Assembly: GCA_017507125.1 (NCBI GenBank)
Contig: JAFWBQ010000078.1
Span: forward strand, 1 to 59,097
Length of the DNA: 59,097 nt
Reading direction: 5' to 3'
Source: Lentisphaeria bacterium
GTDB lineage: Bacteria; Verrucomicrobiota; Lentisphaeria; Victivallales; Victivallaceae
A program made the position numbers and the translations under genes. Below, in pieces: positions 42,983 through 52,392 of the stretch. Within the stretch, counting starts at the first letter, position 1, and the number at the start of each line of letters is the position of its first letter. The notes under the pieces were generated by a model, which was not told the DNA's origin, searched no databases, and saw only the letters and a list, made by a program, of their open reading frames with translations.

Positions 42983-44970
42983 ATCTCAGCTTTCTTAACT
43001 GCCAATCCCCGGACTTTTTTTCCTTCCAGAGCAAGTTTTTTCCCTCTTCTGAGTTCATCTGCGGAAAAGGTTCCGATCACCTCTGATGTCGCCAGATCAG
43101 ACAAGGTCCGCGCCTTTTCATCAGGAATGGAAAATTTTACCGTAAGGCTGTCAACACCGGACTCATTGGCAAAAAAAGCTGCGATGCCCTCGCCGCTGCT
43201 GCGGGACCAACGGTAATAGCCGTCTGGCGCAGAGGCTGGATCACTGCTTTCGCCCTGCCATTTCCATGTTTGCATCTCTGTCAGCGCACCTGCGGCAGAA
43301 ATCGTTCTGAAGCCGTCAAAAATATTTCTGACTTCGCGCCGTTCCTCTGCACTCAGAGTCCGCAGATCTCCTGCCAGAAGCGGATTCCCCGCCATGGCTG
43401 TATAGAGTGCTTCCACCGCCTCACCGCCCTTGAGTTCAATAAGGCTGCCGGAAACTCTTTCCGGAGGCAGCATGGCGGTAATGGCATAAATCGCCTCACG
43501 GATCATCCTGATGTCATAAAAACGTTCAGAGGTGTGCAAATTGGAAACATGCTGAATATCACTGTACTGCAATCCGGCGATACCGGGGAATTCAGTACCG
43601 AAGACCTCAAAGCTGTAATCCAGACACAGCTCCGGCATGGATTTTTTGAGATTTTCGCGCAACGCGTACAATCCGCGGTATTGTTCGATGACCGAATCCT
43701 CTCCGTTTCTGTGTCCGCAATGGTTGCGGGAGTGACACCCGGCAGCCTGCACACCGTAAGGACTGACAATATTGCTGAAGTCCATCTTGAAATAAGCAAG
43801 GTCATACTGCTTTGCCAGAGACTTCAGCTTTTCGGCAACTTCGCTGCAATGTTTTGAAGCAAAACAGCGGACAGCTGTTCTGCCGCTCATCTTGACAGAG
43901 TTCTCACTCATCAGACAGTTGTCTTCAGGGGAACTGCCCACATCACCGTAATCAGTTCCGATATTGAACCAGAGACCGAACTTCAGACCTTTGCGGCGGC
44001 AATCTTCAGCAACGGCTTCCAGGCCCCGGGGGAATTTTTCCCGATCGACCTGCCATTTACCATCCACAAACCAGCCGTCATCAAGAACAAGGATATCAAA
44101 ACCGACTTCTGAGGCAACATCCGCTATCTCAGAGACAAGAGATTCGCTGATTTCTTTGAGAAAGGGAACCCAGGTACAGTACATGGGGCCTGCGACGGGC
44201 GTAAGGTCTGGCATGGAGCGGCGGACCATTTCACGGAAATCGTTCCTGCCTCTGCAGTCATCAATCTCCCCGTTGCAGCACACAAGATAGACTTCTGCAC
44301 TTTCCCAAACTTCGCCGGGACGGAGATATTTTCTGAAAACAGGTGCGGAACAGGAGTATCCGTAACGCACGCCGCTTGCCCAATGGGGATAACACATCAC
44401 ATAACGCAGAGGTCCCGGAATGGAACTGCCGGTAAAAAATCCGCACTGCGCCTTATGATCGTGGAAACGCAGCATATCATCAGAACCGGTGATGGTGAAC
44501 TGAGGCAGAGCAGGAACCCTGCCCTGCTCCCGGAAAATTTGAAAATTGACAGGTTCACGGGGAGCAAGATTGAATGTTTCAAGCATAACTCTTGAAAGAT
44601 CTATTTCTGTGCTTCCCGCTTCAAAACGGATCTTGCGTACACAGCCGGGCAAATCAGCATATAAAGTGGAGACAACAGTAACAACGCCGGCATTTCCGGG
44701 GAGGTCAAATGAGATGTTCAGGATCTCTGAACCATTTTCCCCTTCCCGGATATCATGGCATTTGTATTTCAACTTCTGCCCACCGGGAACGTAACCGCCG
44801 TAAGAGACACCATTGATCTCAAAAGAGAACTCCGGCGGCGTCTCAGTCACAGCCCATTCCCGTTCCCTGAAACGGAAACTGACGCTTCTCAAACCATCTT
44901 CATCCAGACGCAGTACTCTGGAAAAAGTTTCGTTTTCAAGAATAAAATCACCGTTTTCGAATTTGATCAT
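42979..44970 (-). CDS. Glycoside hydrolase family 36-like alpha-galactosidase
   Basis: A 663-residue cytoplasmic glycoside hydrolase. An N-terminal beta-supersandwich (residues 1-250) precedes a TIM barrel with ILVLDDGWFVDGKW, YFKMDFSNIV (KxD, catalytic nucleophile Asp) and a downstream ERFYDIR region. This fits clan GH-D, family 36, hydrolysing alpha-galactosides (raffinose-type sugars); alpha-N-acetylgalactosaminidase activity is possible. No signal peptide. GGGAG lies upstream of ATG 44970. It is last in the purD-linked operon, 23 bases after purD. Confidence 0.85.
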   Translation of the reverse strand: MIKFENGDFILENETFSRVLRLDEDGLRSVSFRFREREWAVTETPPEFSFEINGVSYGGYVPGGQKLKYKCHDIREGENGSEILNISFDLPGNAGVVTVVSTLYADLPGCVRKIRFEAGSTEIDLSRVMLETFNLAPREPVNFQIFREQGRVPALPQFTITGSDDMLRFHDHKAQCGFFTGSSIPGPLRYVMCYPHWASGVRYGYSCSAPVFRKYLRPGEVWESAEVYLVCCNGEIDDCRGRNDFREMVRRSMPDLTPVAGPMYCTWVPFLKEISESLVSEIADVASEVGFDILVLDDGWFVDGKWQVDREKFPRGLEAVAEDCRRKGLKFGLWFNIGTDYGDVGSSPEDNCLMSENSVKMSGRTAVRCFASKHCSEVAEKLKSLAKQYDLAYFKMDFSNIVSPYGVQAAGCHSRNHCGHRNGEDSVIEQYRGLYALRENLKKSMPELCLDYSFEVFGTEFPGIAGLQYSDIQHVSNLHTSERFYDIRMIREAIYAITAMLPPERVSGSLIELKGGEAVEALYTAMAGNPLLAGDLRTLSAEERREVRNIFDGFRTISAAGALTEMQTWKWQGESSDPASAPDGYYRWSRSSGEGIAAFFANESGVDSLTVKFSIPDEKARTLSDLATSEVIGTFSADELRRGKKLALEGKKVRGLAVKKAEI

Positions 44971-44993
44971 ACCTTCAAATCTCCCAGCGCAGC

Positions 44994-46277
44994 TTATTTA
45001 TCTAAAGCTTTGGCTCCGATATCATGACGGAAGAAACCGCCTTCAAAACTGATTTTCTCAACGCCGGCATAAGCATTTTTGATTGCCTGGGCAATATCAT
45101 CTCCGAGAGCGGAAACACCAAGTACACGTCCGCCGGCAGTTACAATTTCGCCATTGTCTCCGGAAGCAGTTCCGGCATGGAAGACCACAGAGCCGGCGGC
45201 GGCGGCATCAGCAAGACCGCTGATGACTTTGCCCTTGCTGTAACTGCCGGGATATCCCCCTGAAGCCATGACCACGGAAACAGCAGCCTTGTCGCTCCAC
45301 ACGAGTTTTGCCTCACTGAGTTTTCCGGTGGCGGTCTTGTAAAGCACGTCATACCAGTCACCGCAGAAACGGCGCATGACAGGCTGGATCTCAGGATCGC
45401 CGAAGCGGACGTTGAATTCGAGAACTTTGGCACGATTTTCATGAATCATGACGCCAACAAAAATCACACCTCTGAAATAAAGTTTTTCCTGCTTGATCCC
45501 CTTGAGGAAAGGCTGCAGGATCTCATTTTCGATCTGCCGCCAGACCGCATCATTGACGACCGGAGCGGGAGAATAAGCGCCCATACCGCCGGTATTGGGG
45601 CCCTGATCGTTGTCAAAGACCCGTTTGTGATCCTGAGACGAGACCAGAGGAACGATGGTATTTCCATCGCAAAGAGCAAGAATGGAGGCTTCTTCTCCAA
45701 GCAGACACTCTTCGATCACGACCTTGGCTCCGGCATTGCCGAAAGTTCCTTCAAAGCAGCCGTGCAGAAACTCCAATGCTTCATCGCAGCTGTTGGCAAC
45801 AAGCACACCTTTTCCTGCAGCAAGACCGTCTGCCTTCACAACGATTTGAGAAGCGCCGGCGCCATACTCAGCTTTGATGTACTCGGCAGCGGGTTCTTCT
45901 GAGACAAAGACTGCCGCTTTGGCAGTAGGGATCCCGCAACGCTCCATAAAGGCTTTGGCGTAAGATTTGCTTCCCTCAAGCTGGGCAGCTTTCCGGTCGG
46001 GACCGAAAACAGCAAGATTGCGGGTCTTGAAAACGTCCACCAATCCTGCACACAAAGGTGCCTCAGGACCTACAACTGTAAGATCAATATGTTCGCGCTC
46101 GGCGAAAGCTGCGAGTTTTTCAAGTTCATCTTCCTTAATGGGAAGACACTCTGCAATTGCTGCTATTCCCGCGTTGCCGGGAGCACAATAAACCTTCCCC
46201 ACATCAGGACTGCAGGTAAGCTGCCACACAAGGGCGTGTTCACGCCCGCCGGAACCGACGACCAAAACTTTTTTCAT
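44994..46277 (-). CDS. purD: Phosphoribosylamine--glycine ligase
   Basis: A 427-residue ATP-grasp enzyme making glycinamide ribonucleotide in purine synthesis. Start VLVVGSGGREHALVWQL, then TVVGPEAPLCAGLVD, VVKADGLAAGKGVLVA, FGDPEIQPVM. ATG 46277 with GGGAGAG upstream is chosen over an in-frame ATG at 46292. It follows the sugar isomerase stop by two bases. Confidence 0.96.
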   Translation of the reverse strand: MKKVLVVGSGGREHALVWQLTCSPDVGKVYCAPGNAGIAAIAECLPIKEDELEKLAAFAEREHIDLTVVGPEAPLCAGLVDVFKTRNLAVFGPDRKAAQLEGSKSYAKAFMERCGIPTAKAAVFVSEEPAAEYIKAEYGAGASQIVVKADGLAAGKGVLVANSCDEALEFLHGCFEGTFGNAGAKVVIEECLLGEEASILALCDGNTIVPLVSSQDHKRVFDNDQGPNTGGMGAYSPAPVVNDAVWRQIENEILQPFLKGIKQEKLYFRGVIFVGVMIHENRAKVLEFNVRFGDPEIQPVMRRFCGDWYDVLYKTATGKLSEAKLVWSDKAAVSVVMASGGYPGSYSKGKVISGLADAAAAGSVVFHAGTASGDNGEIVTAGGRVLGVSALGDDIAQAIKNAYAGVEKISFEGGFFRHDIGAKALDK

Positions 46278-46279
46278 TT

Positions 46280-47083
46280 TTATCTCTCCCATAAGAGTTG
46301 TTCAACATATTCACGAACCCGGCGCAAGTTTTCCACAGTGGGCAGCGCGGGAAAATCTTCAAAGCGGTATTCCAGATTGCAGGGACCTGTATATCCATTT
46401 CGGCGCAGGTCGCTGAAAGTCTGTTTCAGATCGATCACGCCGGTGCCGGGAGGCAGATGATCCTCCCACTCCCCGTGATTGTCGGAAACATGGATATTAT
46501 GTATAAGACCATTACAGTTATCACAGACCCGGCTCAAATCCTCATGGATATTTGAGTGGTTGATATCAATGGTCATCCGCAGATCATCTTTCTGGAAAGA
46601 ACGGACAAATGCTGCGATTTCTGCACTGTCAGGATAGCGTTCATTCTGTTTGGGTTTGTAAGGAGCCGTTTCAATGCAGAGCACAAATCCCAGACGTGAA
46701 TAAAAGTCGTAAAGTTTTTCAACAGCTTTACGGAAAACTTTACCGTAAGCAGGATCATTGAACCTGTCGAGATAGTGTTCCACCACAGGACAGGGCGCAA
46801 ATTCAGCCAAAGCTTCAACCCGGGCGCAGGCGGCGTCAATGCTTTTCTGTATTTCAGCTTCTGTGCCGGAAAGAGGACCGCAGTAAATGCCGTGAATGGA
46901 CCAGACTTTAATGCCTGACTTGCGGATCACTTCCACTTCCCCTTTTTTCTGGCGGCGGGAAAGTTCAACCATTGAGTATCCGGCATTCTGAGCCAACTCA
47001 AGGAAGTGCCCGAGGGAGCGGCCTTCGCCCTCATCAGAACCGAACACACTGGTACTTAAACTGACCTGGTCTATTGTATTCAT
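46280..47083 (-). CDS. Sugar phosphate isomerase/epimerase-like TIM-barrel protein
   Basis: A 267-residue protein of the xylose isomerase-like TIM-barrel family (AP endonuclease 2/IolE-like). Metal-binding positions are recognisable in LCIETAPY, TIDINHSNIH and NIHVSDNHGEW, with NLEYRFED near the end. It probably isomerises or epimerises a sugar or inositol derivative; substrate unknown. It is coupled to the phosphoesterase (ATGA) and purD. Confidence 0.85.
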   Translation of the reverse strand: MNTIDQVSLSTSVFGSDEGEGRSLGHFLELAQNAGYSMVELSRRQKKGEVEVIRKSGIKVWSIHGIYCGPLSGTEAEIQKSIDAACARVEALAEFAPCPVVEHYLDRFNDPAYGKVFRKAVEKLYDFYSRLGFVLCIETAPYKPKQNERYPDSAEIAAFVRSFQKDDLRMTIDINHSNIHEDLSRVCDNCNGLIHNIHVSDNHGEWEDHLPPGTGVIDLKQTFSDLRRNGYTGPCNLEYRFEDFPALPTVENLRRVREYVEQLLWER

Positions 47084-48132
47084 TTATTTTCACCTTTCCA
47101 AATGAAATTTGATTGATCAAAACTTTGCAGACGGTATTCGCTTTTCCACTGGCTTTCATTGTAAAAAACAGCTGCAGCATCACTGCTGCGCCGGGACCAC
47201 TGACGCAGCACTTCGCTGTTCACAGGGATCGCCTGATGATAGAACCCATTGGCAAAAACTCTGACAAAGATCCACTCACAGGGGAACTGGGGGGGCTGCG
47301 GCAAGTTAAGCTGAAGCATTTTACCGAATCCGGCACAGCTGCAAATATTCTGGTGACCGGCGTAGATCATGCCGTGCTGTTTCTGCAAAAGCGCCATGAG
47401 CTCCTGATGCTCCTGAAGATTCCGGATTCCGGTTCCGGGTTTATGGTTGATCCTGGGAGGCGAAAGAAAGTGGTAATGAGTACAAATGATGAGTCTTTCA
47501 CCCTGATCAAGGTGTGTTTTTATGATATTGGCATCTTCTGAAGTCAGAGAACCGCTTGATGAATCAACCCCGATCCAGGTATATCCATATTTCTGAAATG
47601 TCCAGCGTCTTTTACCGAAACACTTTTCCCACTCTCCCTGATCGGGGTGGTCGTGATTTCCCGGCAGCAAATGCAAATCCAAAGGAGCATTGTCAAGGAT
47701 CTTTTTGCAGTAAGCGTACTCTTCCGGAGTTCCGGCATTGGTGACATCACCGGGAATAACAGCAAATTCAGCGCCCAATTCAGCGGCTTTTTCAAGAGCT
47801 TCACGCATAAGCGCACCGGATTCCACAAAAAAACGTCCCTTACGGTTTTCATCTTTCAAAGAAACGTGAGGATCACTGATCAGAGCGAAACGCCCCAGCT
47901 CTTCGCCTTCGGGCGGGGGGAGCGTGGTAAATTCAAGTTTGACTCCGGAAAGCTCTGCACAATAGGCATGATCCGGTTCAAGGCCGCTGACAGCAAAGCG
48001 CCCGGTTCCTGTGGCTTCAACAGACTTGTACTCTCTGCCGTCGATATTGAGCACAGCAAAACCGGCTCCATCCAGTTCATAACTGAAAAGAGCCGAATTT
48101 TCGGTAACGTTGATTATATCTGCATAGTTCAT
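47080..48132 (-). CDS. Calcineurin-like metallophosphoesterase
   Basis: A 350-residue protein with an N-terminal beta domain (about residues 1-75) and a binuclear metal phosphoesterase: LISDPHVSL, VIPGDVTN, LLPGNHDHPD, ICTHYHF and IYAGHQN. The last motif has Asn where GHxH is usual. The family includes phosphodiesterases and phosphatases; the substrate cannot be assigned. The ATG overlaps the stop of the upstream membrane protein gene and the stop overlaps the next ATG. Confidence 0.88.
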   Translation of the reverse strand: MNYADIINVTENSALFSYELDGAGFAVLNIDGREYKSVEATGTGRFAVSGLEPDHAYCAELSGVKLEFTTLPPPEGEELGRFALISDPHVSLKDENRKGRFFVESGALMREALEKAAELGAEFAVIPGDVTNAGTPEEYAYCKKILDNAPLDLHLLPGNHDHPDQGEWEKCFGKRRWTFQKYGYTWIGVDSSSGSLTSEDANIIKTHLDQGERLIICTHYHFLSPPRINHKPGTGIRNLQEHQELMALLQKQHGMIYAGHQNICSCAGFGKMLQLNLPQPPQFPCEWIFVRVFANGFYHQAIPVNSEVLRQWSRRSSDAAAVFYNESQWKSEYRLQSFDQSNFIWKGENK

Positions 48133-49856
48133 TTTATTAATATACCTCTTCTTAGTTCCTGTTGCAAGTCAAAAATTGTCCGCAAAAGGAGCAAACACAG
48201 ACAAATTGCATAAATTTCTGCGGGCATAAACCACAGCAGTGCCATCAGAGGAATGATTCCGATGGGTAAATATTTCCGCCATCCGCCGCCTTCATGAAGG
48301 GAAAAATTTGCAATACCGCAGCAAAACGCAGCAATAAAAACAGGGAAAGCCATCATTATGAAACGCCTTGCATCGCAGTATGTATGTGTGTATCCGAAAA
48401 AAAACAGAATAAGAGGAACCGCTGTCAATGTCAGGGCGATCCTGAGACGGCGTTCTCTGAGAAAGCAGAGTCCGGCAATACCTGCCGTCATGAGAAACTT
48501 ATTGGCTCCAATAAGGAAACGGATATTCTGCCACTCCAGAAGAGTGCTCCAGTTGAATCCCGTATCAGGACGCTTGTCTGGAGGAAAGTCAAGATAGTGC
48601 AGAGAATAGCCGAAAACCAGCATATTCCCGAATTGATATTGATTGATAAGCAGCTGCCATCCGAAAAGAGCCAGAAAGCCTCCGGCAGCGGCGCCGGCAA
48701 GTTTGAAAAGTTCCTTCCTGTTGTCAAGGGGCGCTTTGACGAGGCAGATAAATGCGATGACCGGTGCAAAAAAGATGTAATTGATCCTGACCAGACAGCA
48801 GAATCCGAATGCAGCCCCAATGAAAAACATGTTCCACTTTTTCACTGGAATTTTTTGAGCCAGCAGCAAAGTAAAAAACACAGCTGTTAATCCCGGAGCA
48901 TCACTCATGGCATTGAATCCGGCATTGATACAGACGGCGTAAAAACGCCACCAATCAGGAACTCCATCCAGAAAACAGGGCAGCGCCGCAAAGGGTTTGA
49001 ATATTTTGGCATCCCACAATTCGGCGTGATAGATAAAAAACGGATAAAGTGCCCAGACCAGCACTGCGGCAAAAGCAGCATATTTTTTCACACCGAAGTT
49101 TTTGAACACCAGAAAAGCCGCAGCGATCCCGCAAGGCACGATCACCAGAGCATCAAAGTAACTGAAAATCACAGCGATGTCATAATATTGCTGTGCATCT
49201 GTCAGAAGAACAAAAGGCAGATAAAAGATCCCCAGCCCTGCCGTAAAGTTCCACGGTCCTTTGAAAGAGCCGTGCAGAACATCATAAACGACCTTGAAAT
49301 ATCCGGGTTCGTCGGCGGCACAGGGCAATGCATTTCCCCAGAAAGATGTTTCAAGTAAGACAAGTATCTGTCTGACCAACACCGCCGTCATAATAAAGAA
49401 GAATGACTCCCTTGCAGAATCGTGTTCAATTTTCCCTGCCCTTTTTTCTCTGACAAAAATGAATATCAGAACTGCCAGGGAAGCAATAAGCACAGCTGCC
49501 AGGGGAGTCTGCCATTGGAAGGAGGACGCGAGAAAAAAAGGATTTCCTTCACGATCGACCGCCACATCCGGACTTGCAAACCCGCCGCTTTTCAACGGAG
49601 CGAAACGACCGTAGTAGGCAATGGGGTGACGGACAGAAAAAGTCCTCTGCAAAGGAGCGGAAATTTCATATTTCCCCGGCGGAAGCGTCTGCATGACCGG
49701 AGAAAAAATATCCGGCTTTTCAAAAACAGGCAAAGGATGCCGGGAGTCGATTTCCCCGGCAGATCCCACGGTAAAAAGGGCAATAAGAAGGAGCAGAATT
49801 TTACACAGCCCCGATAAAGGGGAGCTGACGACCATCTTCATGACTGTCCAATCCAT
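48129..49856 (-). CDS. Multi-spanning membrane protein, GT-C/glycosyltransferase-39-like
   Basis: A protein of up to 575 residues. After an N-terminal signal-like segment (KILLLLIALFTVGSAG) comes a short extracytoplasmic part, then about ten helices. CAADEPGYFKVVYDVLHG after the third helix resembles the acidic first-loop motif of GT-C glycosyltransferases (ArnT/PMT type), so transfer of a sugar from a polyprenyl phosphate is possible. The start is uncertain: ATG 49856, 49841 and 49835 all lie inside the 3' end of hpt and none has a clear Shine-Dalgarno site. Confidence 0.75.
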   Translation of the reverse strand: MDWTVMKMVVSSPLSGLCKILLLLIALFTVGSAGEIDSRHPLPVFEKPDIFSPVMQTLPPGKYEISAPLQRTFSVRHPIAYYGRFAPLKSGGFASPDVAVDREGNPFFLASSFQWQTPLAAVLIASLAVLIFIFVREKRAGKIEHDSARESFFFIMTAVLVRQILVLLETSFWGNALPCAADEPGYFKVVYDVLHGSFKGPWNFTAGLGIFYLPFVLLTDAQQYYDIAVIFSYFDALVIVPCGIAAAFLVFKNFGVKKYAAFAAVLVWALYPFFIYHAELWDAKIFKPFAALPCFLDGVPDWWRFYAVCINAGFNAMSDAPGLTAVFFTLLLAQKIPVKKWNMFFIGAAFGFCCLVRINYIFFAPVIAFICLVKAPLDNRKELFKLAGAAAGGFLALFGWQLLINQYQFGNMLVFGYSLHYLDFPPDKRPDTGFNWSTLLEWQNIRFLIGANKFLMTAGIAGLCFLRERRLRIALTLTAVPLILFFFGYTHTYCDARRFIMMAFPVFIAAFCCGIANFSLHEGGGWRKYLPIGIIPLMALLWFMPAEIYAICLCLLLLRTIFDLQQELRRGILIK

Positions 49857-50322
49857 ATCCTATCAAATAGCGGTCAGGGGCGCAGAATGCACAATATTCG
49901 GGCAAGATACTTTCCTTTTCCCGGGGCACCTCCTTGACAGCCGCCACAGCCGCCCGGACACTCAGGGCGCCTTTGGATTCCATATAACGGCGCAAGTTGG
50001 TAAGAGTAAATCCGGTATCAAAAACTTCATCCACCAGCAGAACATGCCGTTCTCTGACATCCATTTTCAGTTCTGAACGAAAAATAAGTTCACCTGAACT
50101 TTTATGACCGTGATAGCTGGAAACTGAAACAGAATCGATCCAGAGCGGGATATCCATTTCCCGAACCAGATCTGCGCCGAAAATCATTCCGCCTGTCATC
50201 AGGACAACCACTGTCAAAGGTTTTCCCCGGTAAAAATCACTGATTTCCCGCCCCAGTTCAACAACTCTTGAATGGATCTCATCTCTGCTGAAAAGGATCT
50301 CTGCTGTCTGCATATCACTCAT
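49801..50322 (-). CDS. hpt: Hypoxanthine phosphoribosyltransferase
   Basis: A 173-residue purine salvage enzyme using PRPP to make IMP or GMP. Motifs: VVVLMTGGMIFGADLVRE, SVSSYHGHKSSGEL and the PRPP loop VLLVDEVFDTGFTLTNL. ATG 50322 is chosen, overlapping the coaC stop by eight bases; an in-frame ATG lies at 50349 and another at 50313. Confidence 0.92.
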   Translation of the reverse strand: MSDMQTAEILFSRDEIHSRVVELGREISDFYRGKPLTVVVLMTGGMIFGADLVREMDIPLWIDSVSVSSYHGHKSSGELIFRSELKMDVRERHVLLVDEVFDTGFTLTNLRRYMESKGALSVRAAVAAVKEVPREKESILPEYCAFCAPDRYLIGYGLDSHEDGRQLPFIGAV

Positions 50323-50860
50323 CTGCTTCAAGCATTTCTTTGATGACACTTAAAATTTCAGCAACTTCGCTCATCCGGCCGATACCATCATCACCGCAGG
50401 CAACGCGTCCGGCGGCGGGACCGATGATGCGAACACCGTGGGAGGCAAGTTTGGCGATATTTTCCTGACATGTCCAATGACGCCACATATTGGGATTCAT
50501 AGCAGGAGCAATGGCAGCCTTGCCATTGAATGTTGCTGCAAAGGTGCTCAATGCATCATCAGCGATTCCATTGGCATATTTGGCAATGAAGTTGACAGTT
50601 GCAGGAGCTGTTATAAAAAGCTCTGCGCTTTGTGCCAACGCCACATGTTCAGGCTGCCACTGAGGAAGTTCCCACAAGGAAGTGATAACAGGATTCCTGG
50701 AAAGGGTCCTGAAAGTGAGCGGAGTCACAAAACGAACCGCATTTTCAGTCATAATGACCTGAACTTCAAAACCGGCTTTTACAAGATCACTGCAGAGCTG
50801 CGCGCTTTTATAAGCAGCGATACCACCGGTAACGCCGAGGGCAATAAGGGTTTTGCTCAT
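50315..50860 (-). CDS. coaC: Phosphopantothenoylcysteine decarboxylase (CoaC domain only)
   Basis: A 181-residue flavoprotein decarboxylating 4'-phosphopantothenoylcysteine in coenzyme A synthesis. Marks: LGVTGGIAAYKSAQL (FMN), FITAPATVNFIAKYANGIAD, IAPAMNPNMW (the PxMNxxMW motif) and RVACGDDGIGRM with the catalytic Cys. Most bacteria have a bifunctional CoaBC; here the CoaB (ligase) half is absent and must be elsewhere. Overlaps gmk (ATGA) and hpt. Confidence 0.92.
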   Translation of the reverse strand: MSKTLIALGVTGGIAAYKSAQLCSDLVKAGFEVQVIMTENAVRFVTPLTFRTLSRNPVITSLWELPQWQPEHVALAQSAELFITAPATVNFIAKYANGIADDALSTFAATFNGKAAIAPAMNPNMWRHWTCQENIAKLASHGVRIIGPAAGRVACGDDGIGRMSEVAEILSVIKEMLEADE

Positions 50861-51483
50861 TGAAAAAGCTCTTTTTTGAGTGTGGAGGTGAGAAAACGGA
50901 ACGAACGCAGAACCGCTGTCAGCTCTTCAGCAGCACGGTCAAGATCATCATTGACAACGATGTAATCATAGAGTTTGTAGTTGGCAAGTTCTGCTTTGGC
51001 AGCGCCCAAACGGAGCTGAAGCTGTTCTTCTGTTTCACTGCCTCTGCCTCTCAGACGCTGTTCCAGCGTTTCGAGGGAAGGAGGCGCAATAAGGACGAAG
51101 TGGACCGACCGCGCCAACTCCGGCGACTGCTCCGTTGCGGCTCTGATCTGTTTGGCACCCTGCACATCGATATCCAGCAGCACCTGCTCGCCTTTTTCAA
51201 GGCGTGAGAGAGCTTCACTTTTCAAAGTCCCGTAGCGGCGTGCAAAAATACCGGCATATTCCAAAAATTCTCCGCCCTGAACTTTGGATTCAAACTCTTC
51301 GGGGGAAAGGAAATAATATTCCCTTCCATGGATTTCTCCCGGACGGGGGGAACGGGTCGTACATGAAATAGAAAACTGCAAATCAGTCAACTCCTGGCGC
51401 ACCCGGTTGACAAGAGTGGACTTCCCCACTCCGCTGGGGCCGGAAATAACGATCAAATTACCGTAACGTTCAAAATCATTCAT
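50857..51483 (-). CDS. gmk: Guanylate kinase
   Basis: A 208-residue kinase phosphorylating GMP to GDP. P-loop VISGPSGVGKSTLVNRV, then CTTRSPRPGEIHGREYYFLS and LLDIDVQGAKQIR. ATG 51483 is chosen; the open frame continues upstream into ykgJ but without family similarity. It overlaps the ykgJ-like stop by eight bases. Confidence 0.95.
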   Translation of the reverse strand: MNDFERYGNLIVISGPSGVGKSTLVNRVRQELTDLQFSISCTTRSPRPGEIHGREYYFLSPEEFESKVQGGEFLEYAGIFARRYGTLKSEALSRLEKGEQVLLDIDVQGAKQIRAATEQSPELARSVHFVLIAPPSLETLEQRLRGRGSETEEQLQLRLGAAKAELANYKLYDYIVVNDDLDRAAEELTAVLRSFRFLTSTLKKELFQ

Positions 51484-51805
51484 CAGAAAAAGCTCCGCAT
51501 AATTTCTGCCAATCCGGAAAATTCCAACGTTCAGGAAAATCCCGGCACTGCACCGGTTTGACCGATTCAATCGCACAACAAGCCAGTCCGTCTCCGGCAA
51601 CACTCAGATATTCACAGCTTCCGTCATCTTTTTCGATCAAACTCAGATGTCTGCGGTCAGGCGTGAGCCGTGTGTGGAGATCAAAGAACTCCACTTCAGT
51701 CATGTTAAGAAAAGCTGCGATTTTTTCAGCTTCACCCGGTTCCAGTTTGACTGCTCCCGGCCAACGGCAGCAGTTGCCGCAGCGGCGGCATTTAAACTCC
51801 TTCAC
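51476..51805 (-). CDS. YkgJ-family cysteine-cluster protein
   Basis: A 109-residue protein starting MKEFKCRRCGNCCRWPG, the CxxCxxCC opening of the YkgJ/UPF0153 family, with later Cys at SCEYL, CCAIE and VQCRDFP. The cysteines are thought to bind zinc or an iron-sulfur cluster; function unknown. It starts two bases after the stop of the secreted protein gene and overlaps gmk, so it is part of the ten-gene run. Confidence 0.88.
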   Translation of the reverse strand: MKEFKCRRCGNCCRWPGAVKLEPGEAEKIAAFLNMTEVEFFDLHTRLTPDRRHLSLIEKDDGSCEYLSVAGDGLACCAIESVKPVQCRDFPERWNFPDWQKLCGAFSDE

Positions 51806-51807
51806 GA

Positions 51808-52392
51808 TCAGAAGCTGTCCAAAGTCAAGTCATCCTGCTTGATATCGACCAGCAGAAACCCCAGGGCAAAGTCGACCCATTCCAGAGGATGGATATAGAG
51901 ATCCCCGTCGATCAGGAATCCGAGAGATCCGCCAATGGCCCAGTAGTCCCGGGGGCCCTTGAAGAAATCATAAGCTCTGACAGTGGGATCAGGAATACCG
52001 GCACGCATTTCAACATAGTTGTCAACCCAGGGAGAGTTGCTGAGCATGGAAAAATGTTCCTCGCCGATGCAGATAAGAGAATAGTACCACATTTCCTCAA
52101 TTCCCACACCGTACTGACGGTTGTGTGCCTTATAAATCTTGGCAGTTGTTCCCCATCCGGCACCGACATCAATAGCGCGAGTGCACATGAGACGCGCCTG
52201 AGCAACGACACCGGCACCGATATTGAGAGTGAACATATCAAGAGCATCCAAAAGACGATTGGGAACATAAAAGACCAGTTTTTCAGGCAATCTGTCCACA
52301 AACTCCTCCACAGCAGATTTTTCAGCAGCCTGAAGGGGGGCCGAGATCAGCATACCGGCAATGATTGCCGCCGCAAAAAATAACTTTTTCAT
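51808..52392 (-). CDS. Secreted protein of unknown function, first gene of the ten-gene run
   Basis: A 194-residue protein with a clear signal peptide (MKKLFFAAAIIAGMLISAPL, cut after LQA). The mature part has LPEKLVFYVPNRLLDALDMF and alternating Gly-rich beta-like segments near the end (IGGSLGFLIDGDLYIHPLEW), suggesting an outer-membrane or periplasmic protein. I know similar NRLLDxxD proteins from PVC bacteria only as hypotheticals. AAAGGA lies in its leader. No confident promoter seen. Confidence 0.65.
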   Translation of the reverse strand: MKKLFFAAAIIAGMLISAPLQAAEKSAVEEFVDRLPEKLVFYVPNRLLDALDMFTLNIGAGVVAQARLMCTRAIDVGAGWGTTAKIYKAHNRQYGVGIEEMWYYSLICIGEEHFSMLSNSPWVDNYVEMRAGIPDPTVRAYDFFKGPRDYWAIGGSLGFLIDGDLYIHPLEWVDFALGFLLVDIKQDDLTLDSF

